Origin: CG03 sp034660675
GTDB lineage: Bacteria; CG03
Assembly (NCBI GenBank): GCA_034660675.1
Contig: JAYEJT010000169.1
Span: forward strand, 1-30,979
Length of the DNA stretch: 30,979 nucleotides
Direction: 5' to 3'
Part shown: positions 7,982 through 14,643 of the stretch, one piece after another
Layout of the letters: each line of letters opens with the position of its first letter
How positions within the stretch are numbered: position 1 is the first letter of the stretch
Notes under the pieces: generated by a model
Told to the model about the DNA's origin: nothing
The model's input: only the letters and a program-made list of their open reading frames with translations
Database searches by the model: none
Translations under genes and position numbers: made by a program

Positions 7982-8497
7982 ATGAAAAGAATTATGATAT
8001 TTGCTATTTGCGGATTTTTAGCCGCCTGTGGTGGAAAGAAGGCTCTGACAGCCGAAGAAGAAGCCAGGCTCAACGCCAGGGACGCCATGGTCCGGGCGGA
8101 AAAAATGATTGCCGTGTGCGCGGAGGAAGAAGTGCCTGTCGCGGCGGCAGAAAATCTTTTGGGTGAGTCGAAGAAAGCCCTGGAAGGAAGGGATTATCTT
8201 TTGTCAAAGGAAAAAGCGGATGCGTCGTATTCCCTGGCTAAAAAGGCGTTGGATGATATGCGTGATGCCAGAGAGAAGGCGCTGGAAGCGGCCAAAAAAG
8301 AATTTGGTGCCAAACGCGCGGGCTCTTACACCGTCAGGAGCTGGTTTGAAACACGGGATTGTCTGTGGAACATAGCCAAGCAGAGCGGGATTTATAATGA
8401 TCCCTGGCAGTGGAAAAAAATATATATGGCGAACAGGGATAAAATAAAAGATCCGGATGTTATCTACAAGGGTCAGGTTTTTAAAATTCCGCGTTGA
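7982..8497 (+). CDS. LysM-domain lipoprotein
   Basis: The 171-residue product starts MKRIMIFAICGFLAACGG: a short signal peptide with an LAAC lipobox (Cys16) for lipidation. A charged helical region (~residues 25-105, rich in Ala/Glu/Lys, probably coiled) leads to a C-terminal LysM-like fold (~residues 112-171) beginning YTVRSWFETRDCLWNIAKQ and ending VIYKGQVFKIPR. It is probably a membrane-anchored peptidoglycan-binding protein. The reading frame is open back to 7619, inside the miniature element, but GAGGAG at 7972-7977, the promoter at 7905-7934 and the lipobox all support ATG 7982. The extra ~120 upstream residues would be element-derived and spurious. It is the first gene of the phoH operon. 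Confidence 0.85.
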   Translation: MKRIMIFAICGFLAACGGKKALTAEEEARLNARDAMVRAEKMIAVCAEEEVPVAAAENLLGESKKALEGRDYLLSKEKADASYSLAKKALDDMRDAREKALEAAKKEFGAKRAGSYTVRSWFETRDCLWNIAKQSGIYNDPWQWKKIYMANRDKIKDPDVIYKGQVFKIPR

Positions 8498-8501
8498 AAA
8501 T

Positions 8502-9404
8502 TTGATAACAAAAATTATTCACATAAAAAACCAGGGAGAATTAGCTGATATATTCGGTCCCTATGACAGCAATATCAAGAAGATAAATGAAGTGTTTGAT
8601 GTTGAAGTGAGTGTCAGAGCAAACACTCTGGTGCTGAAAGGCCGGGCAGCTGATCTCGCGGGCGCCGCAAAGGAAATTGATAATCTCCGGAGGGGAGGGG
8701 TTCTTTCCGTCCGGCGTCCTGTCCGCAAAACCGGGATGTCATCCGGTGCGCTCTACACCGCCCACAACGGCCGTGAAATAATCCCAGCCTCTCCCGCGCA
8801 GAAAAAATATGTGGCATCGATGATAAAAAACCCGGTGACCATTGCGTCTGGCCCTGCCGGTACGGGAAAAACCTTTCTGGCTGTTTCATGTGCTCTCAAA
8901 TTTCTTCAGGAAGGCCGTTTTTCCAAAATTATACTTTCGCGGCCCATTGTTGAAGCCGGTGAAAGGCTGGGCTACCTTCCCGGGGACTTTGAGGAAAAAG
9001 TGAATCCCTATCTTGCGCCGCTCAACAGCGCTTTTATTTCGCTTGCCGGAGGGAGGGCATTCAGCCGGCAGAAGGCTAGCGGGGTTATAGAGATTGTTCC
9101 TCTGGCTTATATGAGAGGGAGAACTTTGGATGATGCTTTTGTTATTCTGGATGAGGCTCAGAATACAACCAGTCTTCAGATGAAAATGATCCTGACCAGG
9201 CTCGGCCCTAAGAGCGCGGTGTGTATAAACGGTGATGAAACGCAGATCGATCTTGAAAGGGGCGTAAAGTCGGGTTTTGTCAATGCCATGGATGTTCTTG
9301 CCGGAATCAGGGGAATAAAATTTATTAAATTCGGAAAAAGAGACGTTGTCAGGCACCCGCTTGTGAAAAAGATAGTGGCGGCCTACGGGGCCGCCTCAAA
9401 ATAA
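8502..9404 (+). CDS. phoH: PhoH-like ATPase (PhoH/YbeZ family)
   Basis: Contains the PhoH N-terminal region (IFGPYDSNIKKINEVF), then the P-loop GPAGTGKTFLAV, the Walker B box ILDEAQN and the C-terminal GDETQIDL motif. It is a cytoplasmic RNA-associated ATPase/helicase-like protein that partners with YbeY in rRNA processing in other bacteria. Start is uncertain: TTG 8502 is 4 bp after the LysM stop and gives a family-like N-terminus; ATG 8457 would add 15 residues and overlap the upstream gene. Neither has a strong ribosome site. The order phoH, HD protein, ybeY matches that in Firmicutes (phoH-yqfF-yqfG), supporting the call. Confidence 0.9.
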   Translation: MITKIIHIKNQGELADIFGPYDSNIKKINEVFDVEVSVRANTLVLKGRAADLAGAAKEIDNLRRGGVLSVRRPVRKTGMSSGALYTAHNGREIIPASPAQKKYVASMIKNPVTIASGPAGTGKTFLAVSCALKFLQEGRFSKIILSRPIVEAGERLGYLPGDFEEKVNPYLAPLNSAFISLAGGRAFSRQKASGVIEIVPLAYMRGRTLDDAFVILDEAQNTTSLQMKMILTRLGPKSAVCINGDETQIDLERGVKSGFVNAMDVLAGIRGIKFIKFGKRDVVRHPLVKKIVAAYGAASK

Positions 9405-9418
9405 GAGGATAAAAAACA

Positions 9419-10867
9419 ATGGGCAGATTAAAATCTTTTTTCTCGCAGACTTTCAGGAGATGGTCGGAAAAACTGGACAAGTCGTCAGGCCGGAAAAATG
9501 TTCTGAAAAAAGATATTCCTTTTCCCATGTGGCCGGTCGGTCTTATGATTTCGTTGAGTTTGCTGACCGCTCTTGCGGCGGAATTCGGTTTTGAAAAAAG
9601 CATTGTCGCCGGTTCGGGGATTTTTACCATCCTTTGGATATACGCGGCTGTTTCTTTTGTGAAAAAGGAAAAGGAAATGAGACCGTCCGAGATCCTTTTA
9701 TCAGTGCTTATTGTTGTCGCGGCCGTGCTGATGACCCAGATAGCGAAATCAAAAGAAATAAGCATGTATTTTGTCTTTACTCCGGCTGCCGCAAGTCTTC
9801 TCAATTTCCTTGTTTCCCGCCGGGCGGCGGAAAAAGCGGCGCTGCTTATAAGCTTAATCGTGTCGTTTATTTATCTCGGGAACTTTGAGGTGTTTTTTAT
9901 TTCTTTTGTGGGCGCGATGGGGGCAATAGCTTTTCCCCGGAGAATAATAAAACGTTCCGATATTTTTTTAAACGGTTTGTCTATATTCATCTTTCTGCTC
10001 GCGGCTAATATTGCGTTGAAACTGATGGGAATATACGGAGGCAGTTTTGTCTATGACGGTATCAGGGCGCCCTTCCTTGTGGCGGCGGTGACTTCTGTTT
10101 TTATTATGAGTTTTTTTCCCCTTTTTGAGTGGGTGTTCAATCTTACTTCGGATGTCCGGCTGATAGAGCTCGGGGATTTTAATCACCCGCTGCTGAAGAA
10201 GCTGATGATTGCCGCTCCCGGGACATATCATCACAGCTTGATGGTGGCCGCGCTTTCCGAGGCTGCGGCCTCAGCGATAAAATGCAACAGTCTGCTGGCG
10301 CGTGTGGGCGCTTATTATCATGATGTGGGTAAAATCGGTAAGGCGCAGTATTTTATAGAAAATCAGATAGAAGGGAATATTCATGAAAAGCTGAAGCCCG
10401 AAATGAGCGCCCTTGTGATACTTTCGCACGTTAAAGAGGGTGTTAAGCTTGCCGCCGAAGCCGGTGTGGACGAGTGCATTCTTGATTTTATAGCTCAGCA
10501 TCACGGCACGACCATAGTGCAGTATTTTTTCAGAAAAGCCGCTGTTTCGGGCGGCGCGAGAGATGAAACGGTTTATAAATATCCCGGGCCTCTTCCCCAG
10601 ACCAGAGAGACGGCCATAGTTATGCTTGCCGACAGCGTTGAGGCGGCTTGCCGCGCTATAGAGGAACCGAGTTATGAAAAAATCAAAGACACCGTTCATA
10701 AAATCATAAACAGTTATTTTGCCGGAGGGCAGCTCAATGAATGTCCGATAACGCTGAAAAATATTCAAAAAATAGGGGATGTTTTTACAAAAACTCTTAT
10801 TTCAATACATCACATAAGGCTTGATTATTCCGATGCGGATAAGCCGGTTGCGGAAAAACAGCAGTAG
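9419..10867 (+). CDS. Short 7TM-HD (PgpH/YqfF-type) membrane phosphohydrolase
   Basis: The N-terminal ~240 residues (of 482) are hydrophobic, with about six or seven membrane segments. The cytoplasmic part is an HD domain: YHHS (H271-H272), catalytic HD pair H301-D302 in YYHDVGKIGK, then FIAQHHGTT and ADSVEAACR. PgpH-type proteins hydrolyse cyclic di-AMP; that substrate is inferred by homology only. Compared with Bacillus YqfF (about 700 residues) the large extracytoplasmic 7TMR-HDED sensor region is missing: the membrane segments begin within ~35 residues of the start. AGAGG upstream supports ATG 9419. It ends directly against ybeY with no gap. Confidence 0.85.
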   Translation: MGRLKSFFSQTFRRWSEKLDKSSGRKNVLKKDIPFPMWPVGLMISLSLLTALAAEFGFEKSIVAGSGIFTILWIYAAVSFVKKEKEMRPSEILLSVLIVVAAVLMTQIAKSKEISMYFVFTPAAASLLNFLVSRRAAEKAALLISLIVSFIYLGNFEVFFISFVGAMGAIAFPRRIIKRSDIFLNGLSIFIFLLAANIALKLMGIYGGSFVYDGIRAPFLVAAVTSVFIMSFFPLFEWVFNLTSDVRLIELGDFNHPLLKKLMIAAPGTYHHSLMVAALSEAAASAIKCNSLLARVGAYYHDVGKIGKAQYFIENQIEGNIHEKLKPEMSALVILSHVKEGVKLAAEAGVDECILDFIAQHHGTTIVQYFFRKAAVSGGARDETVYKYPGPLPQTRETAIVMLADSVEAACRAIEEPSYEKIKDTVHKIINSYFAGGQLNECPITLKNIQKIGDVFTKTLISIHHIRLDYSDADKPVAEKQQ

Positions 10868-11296
10868 ATGTTTCGTGTGGAATTTTTTAATGAGGTGCCG
10901 GCCAACGGATTGAACACACAAAAGCTGAAAAACTTTTCATCACGCGCGGTTAAAAATTTGAATTTACAGACCTCTGTTAATATCATATTAACAGGGGTGA
11001 GGCGTATAAGGGAATTAAACAGCCGCTTTTTTTCAAAAACCGGAATAACGGATGTTATAGCTTTTAACCTTTCCGCGGCCGGTTATCCGTGTCCGGAAAA
11101 ACTCTGTGAAGTTTATGTGTGCCTGCCGGCGGCGCGGAAAGCCGCTCCGCGTTTCGGGCACAGCGTCGGAGCGGAACTCAGGATTTTAATAGCGCACGGG
11201 CTGCTTCATTTATCCGGTATGAGAGACGACTCTTCCGCGGCTAAAAAGAAAATGCTTGATGCCGGGGATGCCTTGGTCGCAAAACTGGAAAGATGA
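10868..11296 (+). CDS. ybeY: rRNA maturation endoribonuclease YbeY
   Basis: At 142 residues this is a normal-length YbeY. The metal-binding segment reads HGLLHLSGMRDD: H110 and H114 are the first two ligands, but the third position, His in the usual HGxLHLxGYDH, is Asp120 here. From memory, Bacteroidetes YbeY proteins have a comparable GYKD variant, so activity may be retained with an acidic ligand. The family acts in 16S rRNA 3' maturation and ribosome quality control. The ATG begins on the base after the stop of the HD gene, and the 3' end overlaps the next gene by 4 bp, so expression is probably translationally coupled. Confidence 0.85.
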   Translation: MFRVEFFNEVPANGLNTQKLKNFSSRAVKNLNLQTSVNIILTGVRRIRELNSRFFSKTGITDVIAFNLSAAGYPCPEKLCEVYVCLPAARKAAPRFGHSVGAELRILIAHGLLHLSGMRDDSSAAKKKMLDAGDALVAKLER

Positions 11297-12291
11297 TTCT
11301 CTCTTTTTTACTGATAGCCGCGCTGCTTGTTTTTTCAGGCGTGTTTTCGTCAATGGAAACTTCTTTGGCCACTCTCAACCGCGCGCGTGTGAAGTCTCTT
11401 TTTAATCAGACGAAGCGGCGGGTTTTCAGCGACTGGCTGTCAAGGCCAGGCTCGGTGCTTTCAACAATACTCATAGGAAATAATTTTGTTAACATAGCGT
11501 TCAGTTCGATCCTGTCATATATCATAATAAACGGGTTTTTATCGCGGGGTTTTTCAGATATCTTGGCTTCGTTCGCCGCTCTTGTTATCACCTCGGCGCT
11601 CCTTCTTTTCTTTGGGGAGATAATGCCGAAGAATATAGCCACGACTTATCCCCGGAAAGTCAGCGAAGCTTTCGGAGGATTTCTTAATTTTGTATCTTTT
11701 TTTTTCCGCCCGCTCACCGGTTTTACTTTTTATTTTTCAAAACTTTTCCTGGGCGGTTTTGCGGAATCTCCTGATTTGCGCATAAGCCGCGGCGATATTG
11801 GGGAGCTTTCGGAAAATCTTGATGATAAAGAAAGTTCTGCTAAGATTATAAACAAGGTGCTCTCTCTTAATCAGAAAAAACTTTCGGAAGTTATGACATC
11901 GCGTTCAAAGATTGTGGGGCTTGATCTCAATTTGTCCGCTGAGGCTATAGAAGAGCAGATAATAGATTCCGGGATATCGCGTTTTCCTGTTTATTACGGA
12001 TCTTTGAAAAATATAGTCGGTATTATTTATGCGCGTGAAATCGTAAAAGAGCTGATTCTTAAAGGAACAATCAACATAAAACAGTGCGCCCACAGACCGT
12101 TGTTCATAGATGGCGGTGTCACGGTGCTGAGCGCCTACAGGCAACTTGTAAACAAACGGGTACACATCGCTCTTGTGCCGGATGCTGTGGGCGATGTTGA
12201 GGGAATTGTCACAATGGAAGATCTTCTGGAGGAGATTTTCGGTGATATTCTGGACGAATATGACTTGAAGAGATGGGGCTCGGCAAAATGA
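11293..12291 (+). CDS. CNNM/CorC-family membrane protein with CBS pair (first of tandem pair)
   Basis: Residues 1-~165 (of 332) form a CNNM (DUF21) transmembrane domain (FSGVFSSMETSLATL, GEIMPKNIATTYP). Residues ~190-320 hold a CBS pair ending in GIVTMEDLLEEIFGDILDEYD. The C-terminal CorC_HlyC domain is absent: the protein ends about ten residues after the second CBS domain. Family members are linked to magnesium/divalent cation transport or efflux; specificity is not visible. Starts in an ATGA overlap with ybeY and ends in an ATGA overlap with its paralogue. Confidence 0.87.
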   Translation: MILSFLLIAALLVFSGVFSSMETSLATLNRARVKSLFNQTKRRVFSDWLSRPGSVLSTILIGNNFVNIAFSSILSYIIINGFLSRGFSDILASFAALVITSALLLFFGEIMPKNIATTYPRKVSEAFGGFLNFVSFFFRPLTGFTFYFSKLFLGGFAESPDLRISRGDIGELSENLDDKESSAKIINKVLSLNQKKLSEVMTSRSKIVGLDLNLSAEAIEEQIIDSGISRFPVYYGSLKNIVGIIYAREIVKELILKGTINIKQCAHRPLFIDGGVTVLSAYRQLVNKRVHIALVPDAVGDVEGIVTMEDLLEEIFGDILDEYDLKRWGSAK

Positions 12292-13535
12292 TAATTTGTT
12301 TGACAATCAGTTTTCTGTTCATGATTTATTTTGCCGGCACCGAGACGGCGATATGCTGTCTTTCCCCTTTCCAGAAAAAAAACATTTTAAACGGGCCTTC
12401 CTCTGCCGCGGCCGCGCTTAAAAAATTTCTGGATCAGCCCCACCGGACACTGACAGCCATACTCATAGGCAACGCGCTGGCTGTTGTTGTGTCCAGCGTG
12501 CTGACGCAGCTTATTGCGAGAGATCTTTCGTCCAGTTTTAATTTTTCCGCGGGGAAAATCGCTTTTGCCGCCACCGGCGTTCTATTTGTGCTTGTCGTTA
12601 TGATCGGTGAAATTTTGCCCAAGACGCTTGCGGGAAAAGATCCCGGAAAGTTTTCCAGAGTGGTTTTGCCTTTTTTGCCGAAAATTATTTTCTTTCTCAC
12701 CCCTTTGTCCGCACTGCTTTTTGCGGCCAGCGGGTTTTTGTCCAAAATGCTGGGTGTGAAACTTTCCAAAACTCTGCCGCGGACAAGTTCCCAGGATTTC
12801 GCGGAAGCTTCGGAGCTGGCCTATGTGTCGGGAAAAATAAGCCATGAGGAAAAAACGATGTTAAAGGGTATTCTGGAATTTCCGGAAAAAGAGGTGAGGC
12901 AGGTTATGGTGCCGGAAGTGGAGATAGACGCCGTGGATATAAATCGCGGGACGGCCGTAATTTTCCGGAAATTGGTCAAGAGCGGTCATTCCCGCATACC
13001 GGTTTATTCGGGGTCGCTGGATAATATTGTCGGGGTGATATACACCAAGGATATATTGGGCGTTCTCAATATGGGGACGCTGCTGATCGTGCAGGATATA
13101 ATGAGGCCGCCGTCCTTTGTGCCCGAAACGGCTCCTGTAAAAACGCTGCTCAAGAATTTTACCAAGGGCCGGCAGCATCTTTCCATGGTTGTGGATGAAT
13201 ACGGAAAAGTCACGGGCCTTATTACATTGGAAGATGTGCTGGAGGAGATAACCGGCGATATTTTTGACGAATTTGACAAAGAAGTTCTGTACAAAAAAGA
13301 AAAAGACGGTTCTTATATTGTTCCGGCTTCGGAAGATGTGGACAGGGTTAACGATAAGCTCTTTCTTTCTCTTCCGGAAGAGCCAGCGGAATCCATCGGA
13401 GGTCTTATCCTGAAACAGCTTGATTATGTGCCGCGTAAAGGCGAGGCGGTGGAAATAGACGGCGTTGTGCTTGAAGTGGAAAGCGCCGACCGGCAAAAAA
13501 TTAAAAAGGTAAGGGTCCGTATTCCCAGGGCATGA
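12288..13535 (+). CDS. CNNM/CorC-family membrane protein with CBS pair and CorC_HlyC domain (second of tandem pair)
   Basis: A 415-residue paralogue of the preceding protein. It has a DUF21/CNNM membrane domain (YFAGTETAICCLSP near the start, GEILPKTLAG), a CBS pair (SRIPVYSGSLDNIVGVIYTKD; VTGLITLEDVLEEITGD) and the full CorC_HlyC domain (~residues 325-415, ESIGGLILKQLDYVPRKGE). I chose ATG 12288, which overlaps the upstream stop as ATGA, instead of ATG 12273 lying 15 bases inside the previous gene. The pair may form a heteromeric membrane unit, which is inference. It overlaps recO by 4 bp. Confidence 0.88.
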   Translation: MIICLTISFLFMIYFAGTETAICCLSPFQKKNILNGPSSAAAALKKFLDQPHRTLTAILIGNALAVVVSSVLTQLIARDLSSSFNFSAGKIAFAATGVLFVLVVMIGEILPKTLAGKDPGKFSRVVLPFLPKIIFFLTPLSALLFAASGFLSKMLGVKLSKTLPRTSSQDFAEASELAYVSGKISHEEKTMLKGILEFPEKEVRQVMVPEVEIDAVDINRGTAVIFRKLVKSGHSRIPVYSGSLDNIVGVIYTKDILGVLNMGTLLIVQDIMRPPSFVPETAPVKTLLKNFTKGRQHLSMVVDEYGKVTGLITLEDVLEEITGDIFDEFDKEVLYKKEKDGSYIVPASEDVDRVNDKLFLSLPEEPAESIGGLILKQLDYVPRKGEAVEIDGVVLEVESADRQKIKKVRVRIPRA

Positions 13536-14140
13536 TTCGAATTGCGAAATCAAAGGGCGTTATCCTGGATAACAGGCATATCTGCGATAACAAAAACAGA
13601 GTGGCGGTTTTTACCGAAAAATACGGTAAGGTTGTCAGCTTCGTTACCGGCTATGGAAAACCGGCCAGCCACTGGGCCGGGGTTTTTGAGGGCGGCAATA
13701 TTCTTGAACTAAGTTTTTTGCAGAGGGGGACTTCTTATACAGTAACGGGTTGGGAAATGATTTATCAGCCCCCGGAAAAAAATATTATGGATTTTGCCGT
13801 CAGGGAACTTATCCTTGACGCCACCAGCGAACTTGTGCCGCTGACTGATCCGGATCCGGGGCTGTTCAGGTGGCTCATCTGGTGCCTGAGGCCGTTCGGC
13901 GGCAGGAAAATGTATGCGTATCTGGCACGGCTCATCTATCGGGGCGGGTTTCTTAATTTTTCGGATAAAATGATTATGGCCGCGCTGGATAAAAATTTTG
14001 AAGAGTTCCTTGCGGGAAGTTCACCGGATGAATTGGCAAAACTGCTGAAAAGAGAAATGAATTTTATACAGAATTTTATAGGCCGGCCTCTTAAAAGCTA
14101 TGACTTTTTCAAACAAACGGCCCGCGGGCAGTTTGCGTAG
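13532..14140 (+). CDS. recO: Probable DNA repair protein RecO (short form)
   Basis: The N-terminal ~80 residues look like the RecO OB-fold (AVFTEKYGKVVSFVTGYGKP, then SHWAGVFEGGNILELSF), followed by an all-helical C-terminal part. At 202 residues it is shorter than the usual ~240, and the CxxC-type zinc site found in many RecO proteins is absent. RecO loads RecA on SSB-coated DNA together with RecR, which is encoded 2 kb downstream in this window. Called from the N-terminal pattern and length; similarity is diffuse, so confidence is moderate. Begins in an ATGA overlap and ends the operon. Confidence 0.68.
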   Translation: MIRIAKSKGVILDNRHICDNKNRVAVFTEKYGKVVSFVTGYGKPASHWAGVFEGGNILELSFLQRGTSYTVTGWEMIYQPPEKNIMDFAVRELILDATSELVPLTDPDPGLFRWLIWCLRPFGGRKMYAYLARLIYRGGFLNFSDKMIMAALDKNFEEFLAGSSPDELAKLLKREMNFIQNFIGRPLKSYDFFKQTARGQFA

Positions 14141-14183
14141 GAAAAATATTTTTTTGCGGGCGGGCGCGGGTTTGACGGTGAGT

Positions 14184-14212
14184 TTGTAATTTCGCGGGGC
14201 ATTTTTTATACT
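14184..14212 (+). promoter_or_regulatory. Putative sigma70 promoter before the thioesterase gene
   Basis: TTGTAA (14184-14189), 17 bp and TATACT (14207-14212). The predicted start near 14219 falls inside the GGGGAG ribosome site (14215-14220), so the leader would be under ten bases. A TTGACG at 14172 has no partner -10 at suitable distance. Confidence 0.45.
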
Positions 14213-14225
14213 TCGGGGAGAATTT

Positions 14226-14606
14226 ATGGAAATTAAAATCTATTATCAGGACACGGATTGCGGCGGGGTTGTTTATTACGCGAACTATCTGACTTACTTT
14301 GAGCGAGCCCGTACGGAGTTTTTGAGGGAGAGGGGCGTTAATATCGGTGAGCTCATGGAGCGCGGGATTTTTTTTGTCGTCCGGCGCGCCGAAATAGATT
14401 ATGTGAGCCCCGCCCGCTACGGCGAAACAATTATTGTGGATGTGAAGCCCGGTAAATTAACAGGCGCGTCTATAGAACTGTTTTATGAGATAAAGGAAAA
14501 GCGTTCGCAGCGATCTGTCGTCAGAGGGATGACTCTGCTTGTGTGTGTGGGCAAAGACATGAAGCCTGTGCGTCTGCCTTCGGAAATGAGGAAAAAAGAA
14601 AGATGA
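14226..14606 (+). CDS. YbgC-type acyl-CoA thioesterase (hotdog fold)
   Basis: The 126-residue protein begins MEIKIYYQDTDCGGVVYYANYL. This is the family motif YxDTDxxGVVYxxxY, with catalytic Asp11, followed by YFERARTEFLRERG. It is a single hotdog domain of standard length, acting on short-chain or CoA-like thioesters in the cytoplasm. In proteobacteria ybgC sits with tol-pal, but no tol or pal gene is present here. GGGGAG is 5 bases before the ATG. The 37-bp gap to dnaX holds a separate promoter. Confidence 0.85.
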   Translation: MEIKIYYQDTDCGGVVYYANYLTYFERARTEFLRERGVNIGELMERGIFFVVRRAEIDYVSPARYGETIIVDVKPGKLTGASIELFYEIKEKRSQRSVVRGMTLLVCVGKDMKPVRLPSEMRKKER

Positions 14607-14609
14607 TTT

Positions 14610-14638
14610 TTGACATCGTTTTTCAATTAAATTAGAAT
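14610..14638 (+). promoter_or_regulatory. Strong sigma70 promoter of dnaX, predicted leaderless transcript
   Basis: TTGACA (14610-14615), exactly 17 bp, then TAGAAT (14633-14638): a perfect -35 and a 5/6 -10. The dnaX ATG starts at 14644, only 5 bases after the -10 box, and no Shine-Dalgarno is present. Transcription would begin at or within a base or two of the initiation codon. Confidence 0.7.
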
Positions 14639-14643
14639 AAACC

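Noticed and set aside
12861..13553. 230-codon minus-strand frame
   Set aside because: Antisense to the second CNNM/CorC gene, rich in His/Phe/Asn, no motif.
14119..14165. GCCCGCGGGC palindrome and AAAAATATTTTT near the recO end as a terminator
   Set aside because: The GC dyad is inside the coding frame and the A/T dyad has no stable stem; not convincing as an intrinsic terminator.
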